Shown: piece after piece, positions 51,608 to 60,824 of the stretch
How the letters are laid out: each line of letters opens with the position of its first letter
Position numbering within the stretch: position 1 is the stretch's first letter
Origin: Croceitalea sp947503285
Lineage (GTDB): Bacteria > Bacteroidota > Bacteroidia > Flavobacteriales > Flavobacteriaceae
NCBI RefSeq assembly: GCF_036985505.1
Contig: NZ_BTGQ01000002.1
Location: forward strand, 930,001 to 994,000
Length of the DNA stretch: 64,000 nucleotides
Reading direction: 5' to 3'
Made by a program: the position numbers and the translations under genes
The notes under the pieces: model-generated
The model's input: the letters and a program-made list of their open reading frames with translations, nothing else
Database searches by the model: none
What the model was told of the DNA's origin: nothing

Positions 51608-54600
51608 ATGGAAAAAGCCAAAAAGAACGCAAATAAAGAATTTCGCCTTTCTTCATGGGCCATTGACAATCCTTCGGTCATCTATGTAATGATCGCAATT
51701 TTCTTGTTCATTGGTATTTCTTCATATTTCGCGATGCCCAGGGAAGAATTTCCTGAAGCGGTAGAGACCAAAATCTATGTAAGTACGGTCTATCCTGGCA
51801 ACACGGCAGAAGATATGGAACGCTTGATTACCGATCCGCTCGAAGAACGGTTGAAGAACGTCAGCAATTTTGTAGAGATGACCTCAACATCACAAGAAGA
51901 CTATTCCATGGTCGTAGTCGAATTTGATGAGGGTATCGCCGTAGAGTCGGCCAAACAAAAAGTAAAGGACGAGGTCGACGGCGAAAAAGCAAGTGAAGAT
52001 TGGCCCGTATTCAACGGCGCAAAAGTGGAGCCCAATGTGTTCGACTTAAACCTAGCGGAATCTTTTCCTATTCTCAATGTGAACCTTACTGGGGATTATC
52101 CGGTAGAAAAACTCAAGGAATTTGCAGAGTACCTTGAAGATGAAATTGAGAATCTTGAGGAAATCAAACAGGTGGATATTCGCGGGGCCCAAGACAAAGA
52201 GGTACAAGTAGCCGTGGATATCAATAAGATGATGGCGGCCAAAGTGAACTTCGACAATGTTATTCAGGCAATCGCCAATGGCAATATGACCATGTCTGCC
52301 GGAAACCTGATCACAAGTGGGCAACGCAGAACGATTCGAATCACGGGTGAGATCGAAAAACCCGCTGAGCTTAACGACTTTGTGGTGAAATCTGAAAATG
52401 GGGTCGTGTATTTAAGGGATATTGCCCAAGTATCTTTTTCTGAAGAAGATAAAACTACCTACGCCCGAGAAATGGGTGAAAGCGTGGTAATGTTGGACAT
52501 TAAGAAGAGATCTGGCAAAAATGAGGTCGAGGCCACCAAAAAAATAAAGGCCCTAGTAGCCAAGGCGCAAAAAGACTATTTGCCCGAAGATTTGGATGTT
52601 AGTTTTGCCAACGACAGCAGCAGTGCAACACTCAATCAAGTAGACGATTTAGTGAACAACATTATTTTCGGAATCATTTTGGTGGTTACCGTATTGATGT
52701 TCTTCTTAGGGTTTAGAAACGCCCTTTTCGTTGGTTTTGCCATTCCGATGTCCATGTTCATGTCATTCATGATCTTATCGGCATTGGGCTACACGTTGAA
52801 TACCATGATCTTGTTTGGTTTGATTATGGGCTTGGGTATGCTGGTGGATAATGGGGTCGTTGTGGTTGAAAACGTGTATCGTTTAATGGAGCAAGAGGGT
52901 ATGTCACGCAAAGAAGCAGCGAAAAAGGGTATTGGTGAAATTGCCATTCCGATTATCATTTCAACGGCAACAACAATTGCAGCTTTTATTCCTCTAGGTA
53001 TGTGGCCGGGCATTATGGGCGAATTCATGATATACTTCCCTATCACGCTGTCAGTGGTTTTGGGCTCATCACTATTCGTGGCCATATTCATGAATTCTAT
53101 GTTGGTTTCCAGATTTATGGAAATAGGGGAGAAAACCCTGACTAGAAAACAACTGATCCGTATAAGTTTGATACTTGGCGGTTTTGGCGCCTTCATTTAT
53201 ATAGTAGGTGGTCAAGTTCGTGGCCTGGGAACCCTGATGGTCGTCATTGCGGCCCTATTCTGGCTTTACAAATATTTCTTAAAACCATGGGCGAACCGTT
53301 TTCAAAAAAATAGCTTGGTTAAGCTTGAAAATTGGTATGAAAGAAGATTGATGCATGCCCTTCGCGGTAAAAATGTGTATTGGTATTTTGGGGTAACCAT
53401 CATTTTACTGATCGCGGCCTTTGTTTCCTTTGGCGCCTCAGTAGGTAGTGAACGGACCAAATTGGAGTTCTTTCCCGACAATACCCCTAAAGAAGTCTAT
53501 ATCTATATTGAATATCCACAGGGAACGGATATCGATAAAACCAATATGCTAACGAAGGCAATTGAAGAAAAAGTCTATGGTATCATCAAAGACGAAAAAT
53601 ACTATGATCAATCCGGTGAGAACCTTTTAGTGGATACCGGTGTATCACAGGTAGGCAAGGGCGCTGAAAATCCGTTTACCGAAGCTGGATCTGCAGCAGA
53701 TATGCCCCACCGGGGAAAAATAACCCTATCCATGCAAGAGTTTCGATTTCGGGAGGGAATGGATACCGAAAAGCTGAGGCTGCGCATACAAAATGAGCTG
53801 GCCGATGTGTATCCCGGGGTTACAATTTCCGTTGAAAAAGACGCGGTAGGCCCACCAGCGGGTTATCCGGTAAATGTAGAATTGATCGGTCAAAACTATG
53901 ATACCCTAATCAATGTGGCAGAGCGTATGAAAGGCTTCCTTAACGCTAAAAGCATTGACGGTATGGAGGGCCTTAAGGTCGATGTGAATAAAGGAAGCCC
54001 AGGGATGCAGGTAATCGTAGATAGACAAAAAGCCGGTGAACTGGGCATATCAGTGGGTCAAGTAGGGCAACAATTACGAAGGTCGTTATTCGGTGACAAA
54101 GCGAGTGTCTACAAGAAAGATGGTGAAGATTATGATATCAATGTGCGGTTCAATGAAGATTTGAGGTATAACACCAGTGCGCTGTTCAACCAAAATATTA
54201 TTTTCAGGGACCAGGCGTCGGGGCAAATTAAGGAAGTACCCATTTCTGCAGTGGCGTCTCGCAAGAACACATCTTCTTTCAATGCCATAAAACACATCAA
54301 CGGACAACGCGTAGTGACCGTCTATTCAGGCTTGAAACCAGGTGGTAACGCCAATATCATAGTCGACCAGATAAAAAAGGAAATGGAAAACTTTAAAGGC
54401 ATGCCCGATGGTGTAAAAATTGATTATACGGGGGAATTGGAGGAACAGGCAAAGCAGCAGGCATTTTTAATGGGTGCCTTCTTCTCAGGCTTGGGCCTTA
54501 TCATGCTCATTTTGATCTTTCAATTTGGTGGTATCTCAAAACCCGCCATTATAATGATGGCCATTTTTCTAAGTTTCATCGGGGTTTTTGGTGGACTGGT

Positions 54601-55114
54601 TGCGACTGGATGGCCCTTTGTAATCATGATGACCATGATGGGAATCATTTCATTGGCAGGAATCGTAGTTAACAATGGTGTCGTACTACTGGATTACACC
54701 CAAATATTAATCGATCGCAAAAAGGTGGCATTAGGTATTTCAGACGATGAGCTATTGAATCGAGAAGAGGTAACCGAGACGATCATCAAAGGAGGAAAGG
54801 CAAGACTACGTCCTGTTATACTGACCGCCATCACTACTGTTTTGGGTTTGATTCCCTTGGCAACTGGTCTGAATATAAACTTCGTAAAACTTTTTGGTGA
54901 GTTCGATCCCCAAATCTATGTTGGTGGGGATAATGTGATTTTCTGGGGACCCTTGGCCTGGACCGTTATTTTTGGCTTAATAGTCGCCACATTCTTGACA
55001 TTGATAATCGTACCGGTCTTGTTCAATATTATTTATAGGATAAAGATTAGGATAAAAGGCAGTCATACTTCAAATAAGAAAGAAGAAAACCAAGAAATCA
55101 ACCTGGCGGCATAA
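51608..55114 (+). CDS. RND-family efflux permease
   Basis: An 1168-residue inner-membrane RND pump, longer than the usual 1030-1050 because of an insert around residues 530-620 that contains two more hydrophobic stretches. Twelve membrane helices and two porter loops are visible; motifs include ISYFAMPREEFPEAVETKIYV and the helix with GMLVDNGVVVVENVYRLMEQEG, which holds the proton-relay Asp-type region. The adaptor and TolC homologue are upstream. The substrate is unknown. A strong terminator follows 18 bp after the stop. Confidence 0.95.
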   Translation: MEKAKKNANKEFRLSSWAIDNPSVIYVMIAIFLFIGISSYFAMPREEFPEAVETKIYVSTVYPGNTAEDMERLITDPLEERLKNVSNFVEMTSTSQEDYSMVVVEFDEGIAVESAKQKVKDEVDGEKASEDWPVFNGAKVEPNVFDLNLAESFPILNVNLTGDYPVEKLKEFAEYLEDEIENLEEIKQVDIRGAQDKEVQVAVDINKMMAAKVNFDNVIQAIANGNMTMSAGNLITSGQRRTIRITGEIEKPAELNDFVVKSENGVVYLRDIAQVSFSEEDKTTYAREMGESVVMLDIKKRSGKNEVEATKKIKALVAKAQKDYLPEDLDVSFANDSSSATLNQVDDLVNNIIFGIILVVTVLMFFLGFRNALFVGFAIPMSMFMSFMILSALGYTLNTMILFGLIMGLGMLVDNGVVVVENVYRLMEQEGMSRKEAAKKGIGEIAIPIIISTATTIAAFIPLGMWPGIMGEFMIYFPITLSVVLGSSLFVAIFMNSMLVSRFMEIGEKTLTRKQLIRISLILGGFGAFIYIVGGQVRGLGTLMVVIAALFWLYKYFLKPWANRFQKNSLVKLENWYERRLMHALRGKNVYWYFGVTIILLIAAFVSFGASVGSERTKLEFFPDNTPKEVYIYIEYPQGTDIDKTNMLTKAIEEKVYGIIKDEKYYDQSGENLLVDTGVSQVGKGAENPFTEAGSAADMPHRGKITLSMQEFRFREGMDTEKLRLRIQNELADVYPGVTISVEKDAVGPPAGYPVNVELIGQNYDTLINVAERMKGFLNAKSIDGMEGLKVDVNKGSPGMQVIVDRQKAGELGISVGQVGQQLRRSLFGDKASVYKKDGEDYDINVRFNEDLRYNTSALFNQNIIFRDQASGQIKEVPISAVASRKNTSSFNAIKHINGQRVVTVYSGLKPGGNANIIVDQIKKEMENFKGMPDGVKIDYTGELEEQAKQQAFLMGAFFSGLGLIMLILIFQFGGISKPAIIMMAIFLSFIGVFGGLVATGWPFVIMMTMMGIISLAGIVVNNGVVLLDYTQILIDRKKVALGISDDELLNREEVTETIIKGGKARLRPVILTAITTVLGLIPLATGLNINFVKLFGEFDPQIYVGGDNVIFWGPLAWTVIFGLIVATFLTLIIVPVLFNIIYRIKIRIKGSHTSNKKEENQEINLAA

Positions 55115-55132
55115 GCTAGAGGGGGTTATCTT

Positions 55133-55170
55133 AAAAAAAAAGCCTGACCAGTATTGGTCAGGCTTTTTTT
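55133..55170. terminator. Bidirectional terminator after the RND operon
   Basis: A 10-bp perfect stem AGCCTGACCA/TGGTCAGGCT closes a GTAT loop, with a run of nine A upstream and seven T downstream. It serves the RND operon on the plus strand and the YwqK-like gene on the minus strand. Confidence 0.92.
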
Positions 55171-55186
55171 ATATCGTTTTGAGTTA

Positions 55187-55537
55187 TTATTTGTTCACGG
55201 AAACTACTTCAGATTGATTCCAGTTTTTGACATAAGCAATTCGGTTATCCTCAAAATCAACCTCTTTTAAGATATCATCTTTCCAAAAGAACCATTTACC
55301 CGATCTTTTACCGTTCACATACTTCCCGGTAGCTATCTTTTTGCCATTGGTATTATACATATACCACTGCCCATGTAGCTTATCGTTCAACAAGGTTCCG
55401 GTCTGGGCAATCTCGCCATTATCGTGATAATAGGTGGCCTTTACCATTTTTCCCTCTTTTTCGAATGTTGGTTTTATATCTTGGGCAGATAGGCCTATGG
55501 AAAATAATACCGCTGTAAGTAAAATCACTTTTTTCAT
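55187..55537 (-). CDS. Secreted MORN-like (YwqK-family) protein
   Basis: A 116-residue protein with a signal peptide ending GLSAQ. The mature part has MORN-like antitoxin-type repeats (YYHDNGEIAQTGTLLNDKLHGQWYMYNTNGKKIATGKYVNGKRSGKWFFWKDD). Proteins of this kind are often annotated as YwqK antitoxins, but no toxin gene is beside it, so I read it only as a repeat protein. On the minus strand a -7 element TATATTTG is present at 55580-55587. Confidence 0.85.
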   Translation of the reverse strand: MKKVILLTAVLFSIGLSAQDIKPTFEKEGKMVKATYYHDNGEIAQTGTLLNDKLHGQWYMYNTNGKKIATGKYVNGKRSGKWFFWKDDILKEVDFEDNRIAYVKNWNQSEVVSVNK

Positions 55538-55595
55538 AACATGAAGCTTTAAATCATTGAATCCTTTACATTAACGATACAAATATATAATTTAT

Positions 55596-55654
55596 TTTAC
55601 ATTAAATACACTTTCAAGTAACATTTAAATAACATTAAATTTACATTAAATACA
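55596..55654. repeat. Direct repeat in an AT-rich spacer
   Basis: The 15-bp word TTTACATTAAATACA occurs twice, at 55596-55610 and 55640-55654. Between the two copies further near-copies of ACATTAAAT are visible. It is upstream of the YwqK-like gene and may bind a regulator or just be low-complexity DNA. Confidence 0.5.
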
Positions 55655-55779
55655 TAATTTGTTGTACTTCAAATAGTTAACATATTGATTTTTAGGTGAC
55701 AGCAACATAACCATTTGAAAAAAATTACGGACCATCGTATGAAATATCATTTAAAATTGCCCTAAACAGCGCTTGTTTA

Positions 55780-55813
55780 TTGTTTTTCATACCATCTGAA
55801 CTAACTACCTTTG
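55780..55813 (+). promoter_or_regulatory. aspS promoter
   Basis: A -33 TTG (55780-55782) and exact -7 TACCTTTG (55806-55813) are 23 bp apart, giving a start about 10 bases before the ATG at 55831. The longer frame starting at 55780 begins at the -33 element and cannot be used. Confidence 0.65.
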
Positions 55814-55830
55814 CAACTTATTTTAAAGTC

Positions 55831-57579
55831 ATGTACAGAAACAATACTTGTGGTGCTTTGCGCATTACAGATAGCAATAAAGAGGTTGTGTTAAGTGGTT
55901 GGGTGCATAAATCACGTGATAAGGGTTTTGTGGTCTGGGTAGATTTACGGGATCGCTATGGGATCACACAACTTGTCTTTGACCAAGAACGAACTTCAGC
56001 ACAATTATTGGAAAAGGCCAGAAGCTTAGGAAGGGAATCCGTAATACGGGTTAAAGGTCAGGTCATTGAGCGGGCCTCTAAAAACCCCAATATTCCCACG
56101 GGTGAAATCGAGGTCTTGGTTTCTGAATTGACCCTATTGAATGAATCGCTGCTTCCCCCCTTTACCATTGAAGATGAAACGGACGGAGGTGAGGATATTC
56201 GAATGAAATATCGTTATCTCGATATCAGAAGAAACCCTGTTAAAGAAAACCTTGTCTTTAGGCATAAGGTTTCCATGGAAGTACGAAAATACCTTTCAAA
56301 TCAAGGTTTTATAGATGTTGAAACGCCCTATTTGATAAAGTCCACACCTGAGGGTGCCCGTGATTTTTTAGTGCCAAGCCGTATGAACGAGGGCCAATTT
56401 TACGCCCTGCCACAGTCACCACAAACCTTCAAACAATTGTTGATGGTTGGCGGAATGGATAAGTATTTTCAGATTGTAAAGTGTTTTCGCGATGAAGACC
56501 TGCGGGCCGATAGACAACCTGAATTTACCCAGATTGATTGCGAGATGGCCTTTGTAGAACAAGAGGATATCTTGAATACGTTTGAAGGACTTACACGACA
56601 CTTGTTGAAAGAAATCAAAGGTGTCGAAGTCGACACATTTCCAAGAATAACGTTTGACGATGCCATGAAGCGGTATGGTAATGACAAACCCGACATTCGA
56701 TTTGGGATGGAGTTCGGTGAGCTTAACAAAGTAGCCCAACATAAAGGGTTCAATGTTTTCAATTCAGCGGAGCTTGTAGTCGGTATTGCGGTACCTGGTG
56801 CGGCGACTTATACGCGAAAAGAGATTGATGCCTTGATCGATTGGGTCAAACGGCCTCAGGTTGGCGCGAAGGGAATGGTATACGTAAAGTGTAATGAAGA
56901 TGGTTCGTTCAAATCTTCAGTAGATAAATTTTACGCCCAAGAAGACCTCGCCAATTGGGCAAAAGAAACCGGGGCAAAAGCTGGTGACCTTATTTGTGTA
57001 CTTTCTGGGGAGGTCAATAAAACCAGGGCGCAGTTAAGCGCTCTACGTATGGAACTTGCTGAACGACTTGGCTTGCGTAATCCCGATGAGTTCGCGCCGC
57101 TTTGGGTCATTGATTTTCCATTATTGGAACACGATGAGGAAACCGGACATTACCATGCCATGCACCACCCTTTTACCTCACCAAAACCAGGCCAATTAGA
57201 ATTACTGGATACCGATCCCGGGGCCGTTAAGGCGAATGCCTACGACCTTGTTTTAAACGGTAATGAAATCGGCGGAGGTTCCATTCGAATACATGATAAA
57301 GAGACCCAGGCCATTATGTTCAAGCATTTAGGGTTTACCGAAGAAGAGGCCAAAAATCAATTCGGCTTTTTAATGGATGCCTTTCAATATGGCGCCCCAC
57401 CGCATGGTGGTATCGCCTTTGGTCTAGATCGGTTGGTGGCCATTCTTGGTGGTCAAGAGACGATACGTGACTTTATTGCCTTCCCTAAGAACAACAGTGG
57501 TCGCGATGTTATGATCGACGCCCCGGCAACTATTGACAGCGAACAATTGAAAGAACTTCATTTGAAATTGGATTTGTAA
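55831..57579 (+). CDS. aspS: Aspartate-tRNA ligase
   Basis: 582 residues from ATG 55831, the usual size for bacterial AspRS. It has the N-terminal OB-fold anticodon domain (SGWVHKSRDKGFVVWVDLRD), class II motif 2 (FRDEDLRADRQPEFTQIDCEM), the bacterial insertion domain (about 290-410), and motif 3 (GIAFGLDRLVAILGG). It charges tRNA-Asp with aspartate. The upstream 17 codons lie over the promoter and are excluded. Confidence 0.98.
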   Translation: MYRNNTCGALRITDSNKEVVLSGWVHKSRDKGFVVWVDLRDRYGITQLVFDQERTSAQLLEKARSLGRESVIRVKGQVIERASKNPNIPTGEIEVLVSELTLLNESLLPPFTIEDETDGGEDIRMKYRYLDIRRNPVKENLVFRHKVSMEVRKYLSNQGFIDVETPYLIKSTPEGARDFLVPSRMNEGQFYALPQSPQTFKQLLMVGGMDKYFQIVKCFRDEDLRADRQPEFTQIDCEMAFVEQEDILNTFEGLTRHLLKEIKGVEVDTFPRITFDDAMKRYGNDKPDIRFGMEFGELNKVAQHKGFNVFNSAELVVGIAVPGAATYTRKEIDALIDWVKRPQVGAKGMVYVKCNEDGSFKSSVDKFYAQEDLANWAKETGAKAGDLICVLSGEVNKTRAQLSALRMELAERLGLRNPDEFAPLWVIDFPLLEHDEETGHYHAMHHPFTSPKPGQLELLDTDPGAVKANAYDLVLNGNEIGGGSIRIHDKETQAIMFKHLGFTEEEAKNQFGFLMDAFQYGAPPHGGIAFGLDRLVAILGGQETIRDFIAFPKNNSGRDVMIDAPATIDSEQLKELHLKLDL

Positions 57580-57747
57580 TCGCCGTCCTGACCATTAGTC
57601 GGTATAAAGAAAAGACAAAGCCATTCAATAACGGAGGAAAAAAGAATAGCTTGACTAATGGCATCCTATGACCAAGGGCTTTCATTCGAAACTTCTTGAC
57701 CGATCCATTTATCCGATTCAGAAAAATCAAAATCAGAAATAATGCCC

Positions 57748-57755
57748 TAATTTTG
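57748..57755 (+). promoter_or_regulatory. -7 element of the ClC gene promoter
   Basis: An exact TAATTTTG stands 21 bases before the ATG at 57777. I find no -33 TTG at the right distance. It supports this ATG over the in-frame TTG at 57696. Confidence 0.4.
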
Positions 57756-57776
57756 GATAAACTTGGCACTCCCAAT

Positions 57777-59558
57777 ATGGCCAATACCAAAGTGTACATA
57801 AGAAAATTCCTGAAATGGAGGTATAAGCACATCTCTAACAAGACCTTTATTCAATTGGTAAGCTTATTGATTGGGTTTCTGGCGGGTTTGGTCGCGGTCA
57901 CCCTTAAAAATAGTACCTATTTCATAGAATCCCTTCTAGAGAATGGCATCGTTAGTTCAGGGAACCAATTGTATTTTATATTGCCGATAGTTGGGTTGAC
58001 CTTGGTCTATCTTTATGTGAAATTCGTCAATAAGCACCCCATAGAACATGCCGTATCTTCCATTCTATACTCGCTATCCAAACAAAAAGGCCTGCTATCC
58101 GTCAAAAAAATATATACCCCGTTAATTGCGGCACCACTCACCGTTGGTTTTGGGGGTTCGGTAGGTTTATTGGGGCCCGCCGTAAAATCGGGTGCGGCCC
58201 TAAGCTCGAATTTAAGCCGCCTTTTGCATATTGATGCAAAGACGCGAACCTTGCTTATTGCCTGTGCCTCTACCGGGGCCATTGCATCCATTTTTCAATC
58301 ACCGATAGCCGCAATCATTTTTGCCGTCGAAGTATTCAGTTTAGACCTGACCATGTTGTCGGTACTACCACTATTATTGGCATCGATATCTGGGGTACTC
58401 ACCTCATACTTCTTTTTGGGCAATGAAGTACTTTTTAACCATGCCATAAATAAGGGATTTGAGCTTGGCGATGTTCCCTTTTATATTATACTTGGTATCG
58501 GAACCGCTATTGCATCCATCTATTTTACCAAAATGTACTTCGGCATCCTTAAAATCTTCAAACGTTTTAAGAGTCCGAAATACAAGCTTCTGGTCGGCGG
58601 TATTCTAATAGGGATAATGCTTTATTTTATTCCGCCATTATACGGTGAGGGTTTCGGGTTTATCAATGAACTTTTAGATGGCAATCACGTTAAGGCCTTG
58701 GGCAAAACACCCTTTGATGCTTTTATCGATAATATTTGGGTGGTTATCGCCCTTTTATTTGGCATAACCATTTTTAAGGCCATAGCAATGACTACGACAT
58801 TTGCCGCCGGCGGTGCAGGTGGCATCTTTATTCCCACAATGGTTATGGGTAGTGCATTGGGCAATGTCGTTGCCAAGGTCATCAACAATGTCGGACTTGG
58901 TTTTGAAGTCTCTGAAAGTAATTTCACGCTGATCGGAATGGCCGGACTCATAGCCGGTGTTATTCACGCACCTTTAACGGCTATCTTCTTGATTGCTGAG
59001 ATTACGGGTGGTTATGCGCTTTTTGTGCCACTTATGATCACCGCTTCCATATCCTTTTTAATAACCAAGAACGCTTTGGATTATAACATATATACCAAAG
59101 AACTTGCACAGAAAGATGCACTGTTGACCCACAACAAAGATCAGGCGGTGTTGACCTTAATGCAGCTAGACGACGTCATAGAAACCAATTTTAAACCCGT
59201 GAACGCCGAAATGACCTTAGGGGAAATGCTGACAAAATCCGTAGCTAAATCGACCCGTAACATTTTTCCCGTTTTAGACAAGGACGAAAAAATGGTCGGT
59301 ATCGTTTTATTGGATGATATTCGCGAATTCATGTTCAAAACTGACCTGTATAAGACCCTATTCGTCAAAGATGTCATGCACGCTGCGCCTGAGTATATCT
59401 TTTATAAAGAAGATTCAATGAAGCAGGTGATGAAAAAATTTCAAGAGAGTGGGGCTTGGAACTTACCGGTAATCCACGACGGCACCTATATGGGTTTTGT
59501 CTCAAAATCAAAATTATTGACCGCGTATCGAAGAAAATTAATCGACTATACCCCTTAG
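57777..59558 (+). CDS. ClC-family chloride channel/antiporter with CBS domains
   Basis: 593 residues from ATG 57777. The ClC core (about 20-430) has GFGGSVGLLGPAVKSGAA in the first filter motif and GGAGGIFIPTMVMGSALGN in the second. The usual gating glutamate (GxEGP) is replaced: the motif reads GLLGP, so position 132 is Leu. Proteins without this glutamate behave as plain channels or have altered coupling. Two CBS domains follow (about 470-590). An 85-residue protein gene follows 2 bp after the stop. Confidence 0.93.
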   Translation: MANTKVYIRKFLKWRYKHISNKTFIQLVSLLIGFLAGLVAVTLKNSTYFIESLLENGIVSSGNQLYFILPIVGLTLVYLYVKFVNKHPIEHAVSSILYSLSKQKGLLSVKKIYTPLIAAPLTVGFGGSVGLLGPAVKSGAALSSNLSRLLHIDAKTRTLLIACASTGAIASIFQSPIAAIIFAVEVFSLDLTMLSVLPLLLASISGVLTSYFFLGNEVLFNHAINKGFELGDVPFYIILGIGTAIASIYFTKMYFGILKIFKRFKSPKYKLLVGGILIGIMLYFIPPLYGEGFGFINELLDGNHVKALGKTPFDAFIDNIWVVIALLFGITIFKAIAMTTTFAAGGAGGIFIPTMVMGSALGNVVAKVINNVGLGFEVSESNFTLIGMAGLIAGVIHAPLTAIFLIAEITGGYALFVPLMITASISFLITKNALDYNIYTKELAQKDALLTHNKDQAVLTLMQLDDVIETNFKPVNAEMTLGEMLTKSVAKSTRNIFPVLDKDEKMVGIVLLDDIREFMFKTDLYKTLFVKDVMHAAPEYIFYKEDSMKQVMKKFQESGAWNLPVIHDGTYMGFVSKSKLLTAYRRKLIDYTP

Positions 59559-59560
59559 CT

Positions 59561-59818
59561 ATGAAAATGAAATATGTCATCGTTTTAATCGTAATCGCTT
59601 CATTTGTGGCAATCATCTACGGATTCACCATCAAAGAAGCCGATAGTGTAACGGCAAATCGCTTTATTGGCTTTGGAACCATTGGATTGTTCTTACTTGC
59701 CATGCCATTATTTCTGATCAAAGAAAGTAAAGGAAAGAAAATGAACGATTATATGCTTACCAAGGAAAATATCGAAAAAATGCAGGCCAAAGAACGTGAA
59801 AAGACTGATAGTCAATAA
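59561..59818 (+). CDS. Small two-helix membrane protein
   Basis: An 85-residue protein with helices at about 4-20 and 36-56 (VIVLIVIASFVAIIYGF and IGLFLLAMPLFLI) and a charged tail. It is cotranscribed with the ClC gene. Function unknown. Confidence 0.72.
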   Translation: MKMKYVIVLIVIASFVAIIYGFTIKEADSVTANRFIGFGTIGLFLLAMPLFLIKESKGKKMNDYMLTKENIEKMQAKEREKTDSQ

Positions 59819-59887
59819 ATTTCATTTCTTTTTTATCTCGCGATATTGAAAAAATCATAATTTAGTAAGACACTAATTATTTTTACC

Positions 59888-60082
59888 ATGACTGGAATCG
59901 TAAAATTTTTCAATGAATCCAAAGGCTATGGGTTTATTACCAATGATGACACCGGAAAAGACATTTTTGTACACGTAACTTCATTGAACGGCGTAGAATT
60001 AAGGGAAGGGGATAAAGTGGAATACATCGAGGAAGAAGGCCGAAAAGGAACAGTTGCTGCACAAGTACAGGTAATCAGCTAA
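59888..60082 (+). CDS. Cold-shock-domain protein
   Basis: A 64-residue cold-shock protein with both RNA-binding motifs, GYGFIT and IFVHVT, and a typical core VKFFNESKGYGFITNDDTGKDIFVHVTSL. Members bind single-stranded RNA and act as chaperones. The C-terminus reads GTVAAQVQVIS. Confidence 0.95.
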   Translation: MTGIVKFFNESKGYGFITNDDTGKDIFVHVTSLNGVELREGDKVEYIEEEGRKGTVAAQVQVIS

Positions 60083-60289
60083 ACCTATTTTATTTGGGAT
60101 AATTTAGAATATAGCCCAATCGTCAAGGGTTTTAGTATTCACCCATTGCTCAAATGAACAGTATCAAACCGATCCAAGTTGGGCTCCTCAAAAGTCTCAA
60201 GCCGTCAGGTATTTAAATCAGACAGCAAGTGGTTGGGAATCTTGCCATAATCTGGATTCTAAAGGCCACTTCCACAAATGGGATCTGTA

Positions 60290-60739
60290 TTAATTTAGAT
60301 TACGTCTTTGTATAAAAAAGCGCTTTAACAAATCGGAAGCTTCATTCGCCAACACCCCACCAATAACATCGGTTTTAGGATGCAATGAAGTTCCCATTAC
60401 GTTATAGCCCCGTTCCAAATCGGCCGCCCCGTAGACGATTTTTGAAATTTGACTCCAGTAAAGTGCCCCAGCACACATCTGACAAGGCTCTAAGGTTACA
60501 TAAAGGGTACATCCCTTTAAATACTTTCCCCCTAAAAAATTAGCAGCAGCGGTAATGGCCTGCATTTCAGCATGGGCAGTAACATCGATCAATCGTTCGG
60601 TAAGGTTATGGGCCCTTCCTATAATTCTATTTTGGGTGATAACTACCGCTCCGACCGGTACTTCACCCTTATCAAAGGCAATTTGCGCCTCTTCTAGGGC
60701 CTTTCTCATAAAATAGGTATCGTCGAACGGGTTTTCCAT
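60290..60739 (-). CDS. tadA: tRNA-adenosine deaminase-like nucleoside deaminase (TadA)
   Basis: 149 residues from ATG 60739. Zinc ligands are His56 in HAEMQAI and Cys86/Cys89 in PCQMCAG, with the catalytic Glu58. It deaminates A34 of tRNA-Arg to inosine, and paralogues with the same motifs act on free bases, so the exact substrate is inferred. An exact -7 element TAGTTTTG (60756-60763, minus) sits 16 bases before this ATG; an upstream TTG at 60751 is an alternative. Confidence 0.92.
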   Translation of the reverse strand: MENPFDDTYFMRKALEEAQIAFDKGEVPVGAVVITQNRIIGRAHNLTERLIDVTAHAEMQAITAAANFLGGKYLKGCTLYVTLEPCQMCAGALYWSQISKIVYGAADLERGYNVMGTSLHPKTDVIGGVLANEASDLLKRFFIQRRNLN

Positions 60740-60799
60740 GTTTTGATTCAATGGGCAAAACTACAAATCGTACGGCAATAAAAAATAGTATAGAATCGG

Positions 60800-60807
60800 T
60801 ATTTTTG
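60800..60807 (+). promoter_or_regulatory. -7 element of the dxs promoter
   Basis: An exact TATTTTTG, 17 bases before the TTG start at 60825. No -33 TTG in range. Confidence 0.4.
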
Positions 60808-60824
60808 GAGTTCAATTTCATGTC

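Noticed and set aside
55187..55537. Toxin-antitoxin module (YwqK antitoxin)
   Set aside because: No toxin gene is adjacent and the protein has a signal peptide, so only the MORN-like fold is supported.
55596..55654. CRISPR-like array
   Set aside because: Two exact copies and low-complexity near-copies with no unique spacers and no cas genes.
60083..60289. Gene remnant between the cold-shock gene and tadA
   Set aside because: No frame or homology is visible on either strand; it appears to be plain spacer.
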